Below, in pieces: positions 51,657-60,716 of a DNA stretch of 64,000 nucleotides. Position numbers and translations under genes: made by a program. Numbering within the stretch: the stretch's first letter is position 1; each line of letters begins with the position of its first letter. The DNA lies in the NCBI GenBank assembly GCA_020627535.1, contig JAHDGU010000015.1, positions 23,658 to 87,657 on the forward strand. Reading direction: 5' to 3'. Source of the DNA: Saprospiraceae bacterium (GTDB lineage Bacteria; Bacteroidota; Bacteroidia; Chitinophagales; Saprospiraceae). The notes under the pieces are model-generated. The model was given only the letters and a program-made list of their open reading frames with translations. It did no database searches and had not been told where the DNA came from.

Positions 51657-53294
51657 TTAGGATAAGTATTTGGCCACGATCGGCAGTCTGCGGCCCATCC
51701 CAAAGGCCTTTCTAGAAACGCGGAGAACAGGTGCCGTCTGGTATCTCTTAAATTCATTGATATTCACTAGCCTCAGCACTCGTCGCACTAGAGCCTCATC
51801 GATGCCCATCTCGATCATCTCCTGCGGTCCTCGGCGATTTTCGATGTACTCGACGAGCACCTTGTCAAGGAGATCATACTCTGGCAAGGAGTCGCTATCC
51901 TTCTGGTCATGTCTGAGCTCGGCGCTGGGAGGCTTGGTGATGATATGAGATGGAATGATCTCTTCAGCTCTATTGATCCATCTACAAATCTCAAAGACCT
52001 CCGTCTTGTAGATGTCGCCAATTACAGAGAGTCCTCCACAGAGATCGCCATAGAGCGTGCCATATCCCACCGCCATCTCCGACTTGTTCGTCGTATTGAG
52101 CAAGATGTATTTCTCTTTATTGCTAAATGCCATGAGCAGCGTACCTCTGATACGAGCCTGGAGGTTTTCTTCCGTGACATCAAAGTCATAGTCCTTGAAG
52201 TATGGATGCAAGGTTTGATTGAAGCCCTCGTACAATTCATTGATTCTGATGAGTTCAGCATCGATGCCCAGATTGCTGACGAGTTCTTCGGCATCGCTCA
52301 CTGAGTGGCCCGAGGAATACGGTGATGGCATGAGCAGTACCTTGACATTTTTAGGGCCTAGTGCCTTGGCGGCAAAATATGCTGTGAGCGCGGAGTCGAT
52401 ACCTCCTGATAAACCCAAAATGGCCTTGGTGAATCCTAGCTTCCCAAAGTAGTCCTTGAGGCCAAGAATGATGGCATCATGGATGAGTTGATTCTTGTTT
52501 CGATCATTACTTTGATCTCGACTCTCTGCCTTGATATGGTCGAGAGTGACACTCTCTTGAGCTTCCTTGAAGTATGGCAGTTCACGACAGACATTGCCTT
52601 GAGCTCCCACGACCAGTGATCCCCCATCAAAGATCAGCTCTGTCTGTGCGCCTACATGATTGACGTAGATCATGGGGATCCCATAGCGCGCGACATTCGC
52701 CTGGACCACCTCAGTGCGCACATTGGCTTGGTCCCAGTGAAATGGCGATGCGCTCAGATTGATTGCAAGATCAGGCTTTTGGGTGATGAGATGATCCATC
52801 GGGCAGGTGCGGTACATGGGGTTTTCATTCCCGACATTCCAGATGTCTTCGCAGACAGTGATAGCCAGACGGACTCCCTTGTACTCTATGACATCAAATT
52901 CGTCTGCTGGTTCGAAGTATCGATACTCATCAAAGACATCGTAGGTCGGAAGTAGCGCTTTCTTTGCGACATGCTGGACCTCTCCCTCATGGAGAAATAT
53001 GGCGGCATTGAACAGATCCTTGCCCTCGATCAAAGGATTGCGGACTGGAGCTCCGACGAGTATTGCAATGTCATGACTCAACTTTGCCAAGTCCGATACC
53101 ACAGTCTCGCACTCTTCGATAAAATCTTCAAACTCCAGAAAATCTCTCGGAGGATAGCCACACACACTGAGCTCGCTGAAGACGACAAGGTCACAACGGT
53201 CGGCTTTGGCCTGCTCTATGGCTTGTTTCATCTTAGCGGCGTTTCCGCCAAAATTTCCAATGTGATAGTTGAGTTGTGCTAGGCTGATCTTCAT
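51657..53294 (-). CDS. nadE: Glutamine-dependent NAD+ synthetase
   Basis: Last step of NAD synthesis: amidation of deamido-NAD with ammonia from glutamine. 545 residues from the ATG at 53294, which gives MKISLAQLNYHIGNF; the ATG at 53318 adds 8 residues. N-terminal nitrilase-type amidase with the catalytic Glu (VFSELSVCGYPPRDF), Lys (VAKKALLPTYDVFDEYRYF) and Cys (AITVCEDIWN), then the synthetase with the ATP loop LGLSGGIDSAL and TTNKSEMAVGY. Convergent with the T9SS peptide gene and divergent from dnaX. Confidence 0.95.
   Translation of the reverse strand: MKISLAQLNYHIGNFGGNAAKMKQAIEQAKADRCDLVVFSELSVCGYPPRDFLEFEDFIEECETVVSDLAKLSHDIAILVGAPVRNPLIEGKDLFNAAIFLHEGEVQHVAKKALLPTYDVFDEYRYFEPADEFDVIEYKGVRLAITVCEDIWNVGNENPMYRTCPMDHLITQKPDLAINLSASPFHWDQANVRTEVVQANVARYGIPMIYVNHVGAQTELIFDGGSLVVGAQGNVCRELPYFKEAQESVTLDHIKAESRDQSNDRNKNQLIHDAIILGLKDYFGKLGFTKAILGLSGGIDSALTAYFAAKALGPKNVKVLLMPSPYSSGHSVSDAEELVSNLGIDAELIRINELYEGFNQTLHPYFKDYDFDVTEENLQARIRGTLLMAFSNKEKYILLNTTNKSEMAVGYGTLYGDLCGGLSVIGDIYKTEVFEICRWINRAEEIIPSHIITKPPSAELRHDQKDSDSLPEYDLLDKVLVEYIENRRGPQEMIEMGIDEALVRRVLRLVNINEFKRYQTAPVLRVSRKAFGMGRRLPIVAKYLS
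53238..53253 (+). repeat. Hairpin word 12: GGCG-TTTC-CGCC-AAAA
   Basis: Inside nadE (Gly-Gly-Asn-Ala-Ala on the gene strand). Confidence 0.6.
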
Positions 53295-53353
53295 ACCTAC
53301 AAAGTAAGCCAGTGCCATGTGAAATGTTCATGCTTCTCATATGAGCTTTTCTT

Positions 53354-53361
53354 ACATTTGT
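53354..53361 (+). promoter_or_regulatory. Bacteroidota -7 type promoter box
   Basis: TACATTTG fits TAnnTTTG, 14 bases before the dnaX ATG at 53376. If used, the leader is only a few bases long. Confidence 0.4.
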
Positions 53362-53375
53362 CGACCTTCTACACT

Positions 53376-55160
53376 ATGTCAACATTTGTCGTATCAGCAC
53401 GGAAGTATCGTCCAGCCCGATTTCATGAAGTCATCGGTCAGGAGCAGGTGTCTCAGACACTCAAGCGCGCTCTTCAACAAGATCGTGTCGCTCAATCCTT
53501 CCTCTTCTGCGGTCCACATGGTGTAGGGAAGACGACCTGCGCGCGTATTTTGGCGAAAGCCCTCAACTGCACCAATAGATCTGAAGACTTCGAGCCTTGT
53601 GGCACTTGTGGGAGCTGTGAGTCATTCAATAAGAATGCTTCCTTCAATATCCTCGAGCTCGATGCCGCTTCCAATAATAGTGTAGATCATATGCGGCAGC
53701 TCACGGAGCAAGTGAGGTTTGCTCCGCAAGAAGGCCGATATAAGGTCTTTATCATTGATGAGGTTCATATGCTTTCCTCCTCTGCCTTCAATGCATTTTT
53801 GAAGACGCTGGAAGAGCCTCCGAGCTATGCCATATTCATCTTGGCTACGACTGAGAAGCACAAGATCTTACCGACGATTTTATCACGCTGCCAGATCTTT
53901 GAGTTTAATCGGATCAGCACTTCTGATATCGTAGGACATCTCCTGGGTATAGCAGACCAAGAGCAAGTGAAGATCAGTGAAGAGGCTCTGCACACCATCG
54001 CCAAGAAGGCAAATGGAGCCATGAGAGATGCGCTGTCCCTCTATGACAAGATAATCTCAAGTGTCGGCAGTCAAGTCGAAAGATCTGATGTGGTCAAACA
54101 TCTGAGTCTGCTCGATGAAGAGGCATACTTTGAGATCGTGGAGCACATGCTCACAGAAAATATGCCTGGAGTGATGTTGTCCTTCGATGAGATCATTCGA
54201 GAAGGTTTTCAGCCAGAGATATTTGTCCAGGGTCTTTCCGATCACTTCAGAAATCTACTGATGTCTCAAAATGAAGCCACTGTGAGACTCTTAGATGTGC
54301 CAGAATCTGTCCAAGATAAGTATCTGCAGCAGGGTCAGCTCGCCTCATCAAGTTTTTCACTGAGTGGACTAGACTTACTGAATCAATGTGATCTTGCGCT
54401 GCCTCGCAGTAGTAACAAGCGTCTCCAAGTAGAGCTCTGCTTAGCGAAGATTACCTATTTGCTGAGAGCCTTAAAGAGAGATGTCTTCGCTCCAGATGAT
54501 AAAAAAAAACTTGAAGCGGCAGTAAATCCGGTCTCTCCTCCAAAGCCTGAAGTAACTCAAGCCCCAAGTCAGCCGTCGCATGTCCCACCTGCAAGTGTTT
54601 CTGAGCATAGTCGGACGGATGAGTCGTCTCCATCGAGCTCGGCTACCATGACATCAGCGAGTTCATCTTCCTCTGCGACCAGACCATTGCGGTCATCTGC
54701 CAAGAAGAAACTGGTAAGTCTGGGAGACTTTGACAATATCGAAGCGGAGATCCGTGAGCAACTTGAGCAAAAAGATGAGGTGCGAGAGCTAGATCTTGAG
54801 AGCCTCACGGCTCACTGGTTGAGCTATGCAGAAGAGAAGCTTGACGCCGCCGCAAGTAAGGCAGCCTTCAGAAATGCCGAGTTGGAGCTAGAAGAGAATC
54901 GCCTCTCTGTGCGGGTAGCCAATCGTCTGCAGAAATATAACATCGTAGACGAGAAGGATCTGCTCGAATACCTTTGGGCGAAAGCCAAAAACCGCTCCCT
55001 CGAGATCGATGTGATGATAGACCCTGACATGGCCCAGGAGCCTCAGGACGTGAAGATGCCACTGACCAACAAAGACATTTATGACGAGATGGTACAGATC
55101 AATCCCCTATTGCCCAAGTTTCTCAAAGAATTGGGCCTAAGTGAAGACAAAGACATATAA
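53376..55160 (+). CDS. dnaX: DNA polymerase III subunit gamma/tau
   Basis: Clamp-loader ATPase of the replisome. 594 residues from the ATG at 53376 (MSTFVVSARKYRPARF). Walker A GPHGVGKTT near 47, zinc site with four Cys (CTNRSEDFEPCGTCGSC), Walker B FIIDEVHMLSS, sensor ATTEKHKILPTILSRC; domains I-III end near residue 375. A Pro/Ser-rich linker and a tau-specific C-terminal part follow (LTAHWLSYAEEKLDAA). Nine A residues (54501-54509) encode Lys 376-378 exactly at the end of domain III. Shorter gamma may be made by slippage there. Two hairpin words lie inside the gene. Confidence 0.96.
   Translation: MSTFVVSARKYRPARFHEVIGQEQVSQTLKRALQQDRVAQSFLFCGPHGVGKTTCARILAKALNCTNRSEDFEPCGTCGSCESFNKNASFNILELDAASNNSVDHMRQLTEQVRFAPQEGRYKVFIIDEVHMLSSSAFNAFLKTLEEPPSYAIFILATTEKHKILPTILSRCQIFEFNRISTSDIVGHLLGIADQEQVKISEEALHTIAKKANGAMRDALSLYDKIISSVGSQVERSDVVKHLSLLDEEAYFEIVEHMLTENMPGVMLSFDEIIREGFQPEIFVQGLSDHFRNLLMSQNEATVRLLDVPESVQDKYLQQGQLASSSFSLSGLDLLNQCDLALPRSSNKRLQVELCLAKITYLLRALKRDVFAPDDKKKLEAAVNPVSPPKPEVTQAPSQPSHVPPASVSEHSRTDESSPSSSATMTSASSSSSATRPLRSSAKKKLVSLGDFDNIEAEIREQLEQKDEVRELDLESLTAHWLSYAEEKLDAAASKAAFRNAELELEENRLSVRVANRLQKYNIVDEKDLLEYLWAKAKNRSLEIDVMIDPDMAQEPQDVKMPLTNKDIYDEMVQINPLLPKFLKELGLSEDKDI
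53548..53561 (-). repeat. Hairpin word 13: GGC-TTTC-GCC-AAAA
   Basis: Inside dnaX (Leu-Ala-Lys-Ala on the gene strand). Confidence 0.6.
54501..54509 (+). promoter_or_regulatory. A9 slippery run in dnaX
   Basis: GAT followed by nine A, in frame as AAA AAA AAA CTT. Moving back one base gives ACT then TGA (54512-54514); moving forward gives AAC TTG AAG CGG CAG TAA (stop at 54523-54525). Either event yields a gamma-like protein of about 379-382 residues. Thermus thermophilus dnaX uses an A9 run for transcriptional slippage. Confidence 0.6.
54973..54986 (-). repeat. Hairpin word 14: GGC-TTTC-GCC-(C)AAA
   Basis: Inside dnaX; one extra C before the A run, otherwise as word 13. Confidence 0.5.
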
Positions 55161-55227
55161 ATCAGATATTTGAAAGAGCACAAACACTTAGATCATCTCA
55201 GTGTTGTGATAGGAAGATAGCAGTTAC

Positions 55228-55911
55228 ATGGAGTCACAAAATCTTTGGTACTTAGAAAATGTAGATGTCCTCGGGATATTCTGTCCCAAGAAGATGGGAC
55301 ACCACGAGGGTGATCACTTCACCAAGACCTACAAGAAAGGAGAATACATCTATGTGCCTGACGACAAGAGCAATCTGATATTTTTTATCAACTCTGGTCG
55401 TGTTAAGATCGGTTCTTATGGCAAAGGTGGGAAGGAAGTTACCAAGGCGATCCTGCAAGATGGAGAGGTCTTCGGAGAGCTTTCCATGATCGGACAGCAA
55501 AAGAGACAGGATTTTGCTGAAGCACTCGAGGAGGTCAATGTCTGTGGCATTTCCGTCGAGCAAATGAAAGCGCTCTTCAAAGATCACAACAAGCTCAATT
55601 TGTTTTTTCTCAAGATTATCGGCTCTCGAGTCCTCGAGATGGAAAATAGACTTGAATCCCTTGTCTTCAAGGATTCCCGCACAAGAGTGGTAGAGTTTCT
55701 CGTAGATCTAGTCAAGAAGCGTGGAGAGAGAGTGGGCTACGAGCATGTGGTGAGACGATTCATCACACATCAGGACATCGCTAATCTCACGGCCACGAGT
55801 AGGCAGACGGTCACGACCGTACTCAATGAGCTCAAGTCCAAGAATCTTCTGACGTTTAACCGAAAGCGCCTCTTGGTGCGCGATCTTGAAGCCCTTCAGG
55901 CCGAAGCCTGA
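55228..55911 (+). CDS. Crp/Fnr-family transcription regulator
   Basis: 227 residues: cNMP-type beta-roll (YKKGEYIYVPDDKSNLIFFINSGRVKI, ILQDGEVFGELSMIG), dimer helix, and C-terminal HTH (HQDIANLTATSRQTVTTVLNELKSKNLL). The recognition helix has Gln where FNR and Crp have Glu, so it should read a different site from the FixJ/FixK-type protein at 16482. No cysteine cluster is visible. It sits between dnaX and pyrD. Confidence 0.9.
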   Translation: MESQNLWYLENVDVLGIFCPKKMGHHEGDHFTKTYKKGEYIYVPDDKSNLIFFINSGRVKIGSYGKGGKEVTKAILQDGEVFGELSMIGQQKRQDFAEALEEVNVCGISVEQMKALFKDHNKLNLFFLKIIGSRVLEMENRLESLVFKDSRTRVVEFLVDLVKKRGERVGYEHVVRRFITHQDIANLTATSRQTVTTVLNELKSKNLLTFNRKRLLVRDLEALQAEA

Positions 55912-55929
55912 GACAAGTACTTTTGCGCC

Positions 55930-56964
55930 ATGTTGTACTCCCTGGCCAAACCAATTTTATTTTCGCTAGATGCCGAGAAGGCCCATGGGCTCACTCTCAA
56001 AACTTTCAGTGCAGCTAGCGCAATGCCACTGATAGGATCAGGACTTCGATCGCAATATCGATATGATCATCCCGGCCTCGAGCGCCGCGTCATGGGACTT
56101 GACTTTGACAATCCCGTCGGTCTTGCAGCTGGATTTGATAAGGACGCCGCCCATATTGATCTTATGAGCCAGCTAGGCTTTGGATTCATAGAAATTGGTA
56201 CGGTGACTCCGCGCCCACAGGCTGGGAATCCTAAGCCTCGACTCTTTCGTCTGCGACAGGATCAATCTCTGATCAACAGAATGGGATTCAACAATGGTGG
56301 TCTAGAACTTGCGATCACAAATCTGAAAAAGAGAACCGCGAAACTTGTCATCGGTGGGAATATCGGGAAGAATAAGGATACTCCGAATGAGCAAGCAGCG
56401 GAAGACTATGTCAAGGGCTATCAAGGATTGTACCCATATGTGGACTACTTTGTGGTAAATGTGAGTTCTCCAAATACACCGGGACTACGCGAGCTGCAAA
56501 ACAAGGAACCACTCCTCGAGCTACTATCCACATTGGCAGAGCTCAACGCTCAGCAAGCCGAGAGCAAACCGATCTTGCTCAAAGTAGCACCAGATATCAC
56601 AGACGGTCAGCGTAAGGACATCGCGGACATCATTGAGCAGATCGACCTCACAGGTCTCGTAAGTTGCAATACGACGATACGGCGAGATCTGAACAGTGCC
56701 AGCAGTCGAGAGCTGGAGAAGATTGGCCCCGGTGGTCTATCCGGACACGTGATCCACGATATGGCACTAGAGCAACTCAGGTGGTTCAGAAAGGCCTTAG
56801 GTTCTTCGAGAGTCATCATTGGGGTAGGTGGTATCGATAGTCCGATGCGCGCCGGAGCGATGCTCGCTGCTGGCGCAGATCTCATTCAGATTTACTCGGG
56901 ACTCATCTATCAGGGACCACAACTGATCAAGCGAATCAAGAAATCACTGGTTTATAAAGGGTAA
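55930..56964 (+). CDS. pyrD: Dihydroorotate dehydrogenase, class 2 (quinone)
   Basis: Oxidises dihydroorotate to orotate in pyrimidine synthesis, passing electrons to the quinone pool. 344 residues. N-terminal membrane-associated helix pair (YSLAKPILFSLDAEKAHGLT), FMN-binding core with NPVGLAAGFDKDA, catalytic-serine segment NVSSPNTPGLR, and IGVGGIDSPMRAGAMLAAGADLIQIYSG at the end. Start is 18 bases after the Crp gene. Confidence 0.95.
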   Translation: MLYSLAKPILFSLDAEKAHGLTLKTFSAASAMPLIGSGLRSQYRYDHPGLERRVMGLDFDNPVGLAAGFDKDAAHIDLMSQLGFGFIEIGTVTPRPQAGNPKPRLFRLRQDQSLINRMGFNNGGLELAITNLKKRTAKLVIGGNIGKNKDTPNEQAAEDYVKGYQGLYPYVDYFVVNVSSPNTPGLRELQNKEPLLELLSTLAELNAQQAESKPILLKVAPDITDGQRKDIADIIEQIDLTGLVSCNTTIRRDLNSASSRELEKIGPGGLSGHVIHDMALEQLRWFRKALGSSRVIIGVGGIDSPMRAGAMLAAGADLIQIYSGLIYQGPQLIKRIKKSLVYKG

Positions 56965-57218
56965 TTCCCATCCTGGGAGTCAAAATCTCTCAAGAGGTAT
57001 TGCGTTGATTGTCAATGTGATAGAGTTTTTCAGCAAGCTTTGAGTATCACAAAATGGCTCGGAGGGCTCGTGTGATGAGGACGAGTGATCGTTTTCTTTG
57101 TACTGGCTAAAAAGAAAAAAGGCTTTCCCCCACAAGAACAACGGCTAATTGAAACGGAGGGAAAACCAGCAAAGATTAACTGCTCAAAGATATCATTTCT
57201 GTTGAGAGCCGCAAGTGT
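56965..57218. other. Intergenic region between convergent pyrD and rnr
   Basis: 254 bases without a coding signal. It begins with a weak TCCCA/TGGGA hairpin and ends with the rnr terminator at 57109-57167. I see no conserved RNA element in the remainder (about 57000-57105). Confidence 0.6.
57109..57167 (-). terminator. rnr terminator with large loop
   Basis: On the minus strand GGTTTTCCC / GGGAAAGCC pair at 8 of 9 positions around a loop of 29 bases, followed by TTTTTTCTTTTT. The loop is larger than usual for an intrinsic terminator. Confidence 0.55.
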
Positions 57219-59384
57219 CTATCCCTCTTCCTGAGGCACGTACTCAAGATTTATTTTTCTGCTGGCAAGGTCAGCTTCTTTGACAAGGACATCAACCTTG
57301 TCTCCCACCTTAAGTATGGTCCCGCTTCGTTTCCCGACGGCCTTGAGTCGAGACTCTTCTAGCGTATATGCCTCTGGCATGCTGTCAAAGAGTACGAGAC
57401 CTTCGGCTTTGCTTTCGGTCATCTCCACGAAAAATCCCATATCAATGAAACCGTTGATCATTCCAGTGAGGACTTGCCCTTCGTACTGACTCATATACTT
57501 CACTTGGAAGTACTTGATACTTTCTCTTTCTGCTTTCTGAGCTTTGCGCTCTTGCCGAGAGATGTGCTTGCACTGCACTTCGAGTTTTGCTTTTTTCCAG
57601 CGCTTGTCTTCTGTGAGGTTGGCTTGCAAGATGCGATGCACTAGGACGTCGGAGTATCTCCTGATGGGAGAGGTGAAGTGTGTGTAATCGTCAAATGCAA
57701 GACCATAGTGCCCGATATTGTCAGGTGAGTACTCTGCCTTAGCCATTGCGCGTATACCCATAGGTTCCAAGATCTTGAATCTAGGATCCTCCATGACAGC
57801 TTTGCGCAGTTTGGCAAATGACTTGGCGATTTGCTTGGGATTGTCAAAGTTGAGAGATAGTCCCATTTCTAAGCCAAAGAGCTTGACATCTTGGAGTTTG
57901 TCTTCATCTGGAAGGTCATGGACGCGATAGACAAATGGTACGGGTGGTGTACTCTTCTTACGAATGTATCGTGCCACTTCCCGATTTGCCAAGAGCATAA
58001 ATTCTTCTACGAGTAGATGAGCATCCTTGCGATCCTTGACATAAACAGACACTGGATTGCCATCGTCGTCCAACTTAAATCTCACCTCATCTGTCTCAAA
58101 ATTGAGTGAGCCATCTCGGAAGCGCGCTTTGCGATACTTCTTGGCGATTTTATTGAGGAGCAGTAGTGCTTCCGCAAAATGAGTATCTGCTTCTGCTCCT
58201 TCTAGTACCTGCTGTGCTTCGCTATAAGTGAATCTGCGATCACTGTGGATGATACTTTTGCCGAAGTCTCGCTTGATGATATTATAGGCTTGATCTAGTT
58301 CAAACCATGCTGAGAAGCTGTACCTATCCTCATTGGGTCTGAGGGAACAAAGATTATTGGATAGCTTTTCAGGTAGCATTGGCAGTACTCGATCCACAAG
58401 ATAGACAGAGGTGGATCGGTCCAGAGCTTCTTCGTCCAGAGCCGTGCCGGCAGGTACATAATGCGTGACATCAGCGATATGCACGCCTAGGCGATATCCG
58501 TCTTCTTTGACCTCTATGGACAGTGCATCATCAAAGTCTTTGGCGTCAGCCGGATCTATCGTGAAGGTCAGCACTTCTCTGAAGTCCATGCGCTTGGCTG
58601 CTTCTGCATCATCCACGATGAGGACATCAGGAATCTGATCTGCTTGTGCCAGTGAAGCCTTGGTATGCTGTAATTCAAATCCCTCTGTCATCAAGATGCT
58701 GCTCATCTGGATATCATCGGCAGACATATCGGTCATCAAAGATTGAATTTCTCCTTCATGATCGATATTGGCATCATCGCTCCAGTGTAAAATCTTGACG
58801 ATTACTGGATCACCAGCGGCTAGACTTTTCCACCGTTGGGCATTGAGGACGCGTATATCGATGATCTGACCCTTGTGCTCAGCTGTCACATAGGGTTGTT
58901 CCTTGAGGTATCTCAGCGTGCCTTGGAAGCTCTCCACCGCGCGATCGATGATTTTGATCACCTTGCCTTCTGGGCGGTATCCTGACTTGCCTTTGTATTC
59001 TACTTCGACCAGATCCCCATGAAGTGCCCCTGAGAGCTTGCGACGATTGACATAGATATCCATCTCCATGCCATCGACTAAGATGAAAGCGGCGCCACTG
59101 CGGATCATATCGACGTAGCCCTGAGCCACACTCGGCTTAGCATACTTCTGCTTGCCTTGTGCGAAGATAAATTTGTTGCCATCTAGCTCTCTCACGATAC
59201 CCTGCTTGTCCAGCTGCCTCAACATTTCGGTGACTTGCGGTGCGCTATTTTGGATCTTGAGTTTCTTGATGAGTTGCTTGGCATGAAATTGTGCCTTGGG
59301 CTTGGATCTCAGCGTGCGAATGAGTGCTGATTTCAAGGCTCCTCTGCTGAGGTAGATGTTCTTTGGCTTTTTCTTTTTGGCCAT
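57219..59384 (-). CDS. rnr: Ribonuclease R
   Basis: Processive 3'-5' exoribonuclease that degrades structured RNA. 721 residues: N-terminal winged helix and cold-shock domains, RNB core with the catalytic acid cluster DPADAKDFDDALSIE near 277-291, and C-terminal S1 domain (YEGQVLTGMINGFIDMGFFVE). Basic start (MAKKKKPKNIYLSRG). The small gene upstream ends 16 bases before its start codon. Confidence 0.95.
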   Translation of the reverse strand: MAKKKKPKNIYLSRGALKSALIRTLRSKPKAQFHAKQLIKKLKIQNSAPQVTEMLRQLDKQGIVRELDGNKFIFAQGKQKYAKPSVAQGYVDMIRSGAAFILVDGMEMDIYVNRRKLSGALHGDLVEVEYKGKSGYRPEGKVIKIIDRAVESFQGTLRYLKEQPYVTAEHKGQIIDIRVLNAQRWKSLAAGDPVIVKILHWSDDANIDHEGEIQSLMTDMSADDIQMSSILMTEGFELQHTKASLAQADQIPDVLIVDDAEAAKRMDFREVLTFTIDPADAKDFDDALSIEVKEDGYRLGVHIADVTHYVPAGTALDEEALDRSTSVYLVDRVLPMLPEKLSNNLCSLRPNEDRYSFSAWFELDQAYNIIKRDFGKSIIHSDRRFTYSEAQQVLEGAEADTHFAEALLLLNKIAKKYRKARFRDGSLNFETDEVRFKLDDDGNPVSVYVKDRKDAHLLVEEFMLLANREVARYIRKKSTPPVPFVYRVHDLPDEDKLQDVKLFGLEMGLSLNFDNPKQIAKSFAKLRKAVMEDPRFKILEPMGIRAMAKAEYSPDNIGHYGLAFDDYTHFTSPIRRYSDVLVHRILQANLTEDKRWKKAKLEVQCKHISRQERKAQKAERESIKYFQVKYMSQYEGQVLTGMINGFIDMGFFVEMTESKAEGLVLFDSMPEAYTLEESRLKAVGKRSGTILKVGDKVDVLVKEADLASRKINLEYVPQEEG

Positions 59385-59399
59385 ATAGCTTGATTGGCT

Positions 59400-59891
59400 T
59401 TAGTCTATTGATAGTACAATGCTGCCATCCGAACTGATCTGCCATACTTCTGACAGTGATTCAGATTGCTGATCAGACTCTCCTCTTTGCATCGCGTAGA
59501 TTAATCCATCCTCGTCAATGACAGCAGCCTGATGGTTGACGCCCTGTGCTTCATCAACCGTCAAGTGGGCGATCTCCACATGACTGATCATATGACCTGA
59601 GTGGTCATAGCTTACTAGTATGCACTTGTATGATAGTAAATCTAGTTCCCAGATGATCACTGGTACATAAGCTTCTTGACTGGGGAGAGAAAAGGCTGGA
59701 ATCCATTCACCGAGTTCTTTTTCATCACGCCACGTAAAGACGAATTCGTACAGGAGCTCATAGGGCAGTGCCTTATTGATCTTGCTGATCTCTTGGATGG
59801 ATGACGAACTGATGTTGACAGCTGGTTCTACGACCGGAAAGTAGCTGAGATAGCTGAGGAAGGCTTGACGCCGAGGGTCCATTTTTTGCAT
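59400..59891 (-). CDS. Hypothetical protein
   Basis: About 163 residues from the ATG at 59891; the frame extends to a TTG at 59900. No signal or membrane segment. Alternating beta strands and short helices with many aromatic residues (SYLSYFPVVEPAVNISSSS, LYEFVFTWRDEKELGEWIPAF); no family recognised. It is 16 bases upstream of rnr and could be co-transcribed with it. Confidence 0.6.
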   Translation of the reverse strand: MQKMDPRRQAFLSYLSYFPVVEPAVNISSSSIQEISKINKALPYELLYEFVFTWRDEKELGEWIPAFSLPSQEAYVPVIIWELDLLSYKCILVSYDHSGHMISHVEIAHLTVDEAQGVNHQAAVIDEDGLIYAMQRGESDQQSESLSEVWQISSDGSIVLSID

Positions 59892-60012
59892 CGGTTGCAA
59901 ACATAGATTTATTCTAAATAGAATCTCGGACTGAGCAGCCCGGGCATAGGACTGTTTGGTCAGTATCTGAGATTGACTAGATTTGCTTCACTAAGACAAA
60001 AGAGCAAGCCAT

Positions 60013-60696
60013 ATGTGGATTACACGTTTTCTTACGAGCTCTATCGGCAAAAAATGGGTGATGAGTCTGACAGGGCTTTTCCTTATCGTTTTTTTGCTCG
60101 TACATCTCTCGGGTAATCTTTCCATCTTCTATCCTGATGCTGGAAAGACCTTCAATATTTATGCAGACTTCATGGCCAATAATCCCATCATCGGGACCAT
60201 TGGCTTTGGATTGTATGCCATGATCCTCATCCATGCCATCCAAGGCGTATTACTTTCTTTGAAGAATAAGAAGGCCAAAGGGCAGGCTTACGCCAAAAGA
60301 GATACGCAAGGAAGCTGGGCGTCAAAGAATATGGCCTTGCTTGGAATTCTTATACTGGCATTTCTCTTCATCCATATGGGTGACTTCTGGTGGAAGGTCA
60401 AGTGGGCCGCAGATAGCCCGATTGTTGCCGTTGACTATGGCAACGGAGAGATTGGTAACCTTTATGAGCGAGTGGTCATCTCCTTTTCTAAGCCATGGAT
60501 CGTGATTAGCTACATCGTTGGGCTGATAGGATTGGCATTTCACTTATGGCATGGATTCGAGTCGGCCTTCCAGACTTTGGGCCTCAATCACAAGAAGTAT
60601 ACACCATTGATCTCAGGTCTCGGCAAACTATATAGCATCTTGATACCTCTTGGATACGCTACGATGCCACTGTATATCCTTTTCTTCAAATCATAA
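60013..60696 (+). CDS. sdhC: Succinate dehydrogenase cytochrome b subunit
   Basis: Membrane anchor of complex II, di-heme type. 227 residues with five TM helices; His residues in TM positions ([30 protein letters not shown]) fit heme ligands of Bacteroidota/epsilonproteobacterial SdhC. Electrons from succinate go to menaquinone. Followed by sdhA after 20 bases. Confidence 0.93.
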   Translation: MWITRFLTSSIGKKWVMSLTGLFLIVFLLVHLSGNLSIFYPDAGKTFNIYADFMANNPIIGTIGFGLYAMILIHAIQGVLLSLKNKKAKGQAYAKRDTQGSWASKNMALLGILILAFLFIHMGDFWWKVKWAADSPIVAVDYGNGEIGNLYERVVISFSKPWIVISYIVGLIGLAFHLWHGFESAFQTLGLNHKKYTPLISGLGKLYSILIPLGYATMPLYILFFKS

Positions 60697-60716
60697 GCCG
60701 ACTAAAAGAATCTGAT

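Noticed and set aside
57061..57100. GTGATGAGGACGAG-like segment resembling a hammerhead ribozyme core
   Set aside because: Lacks the CUGAUGA and GAAA core bases and matching stems.
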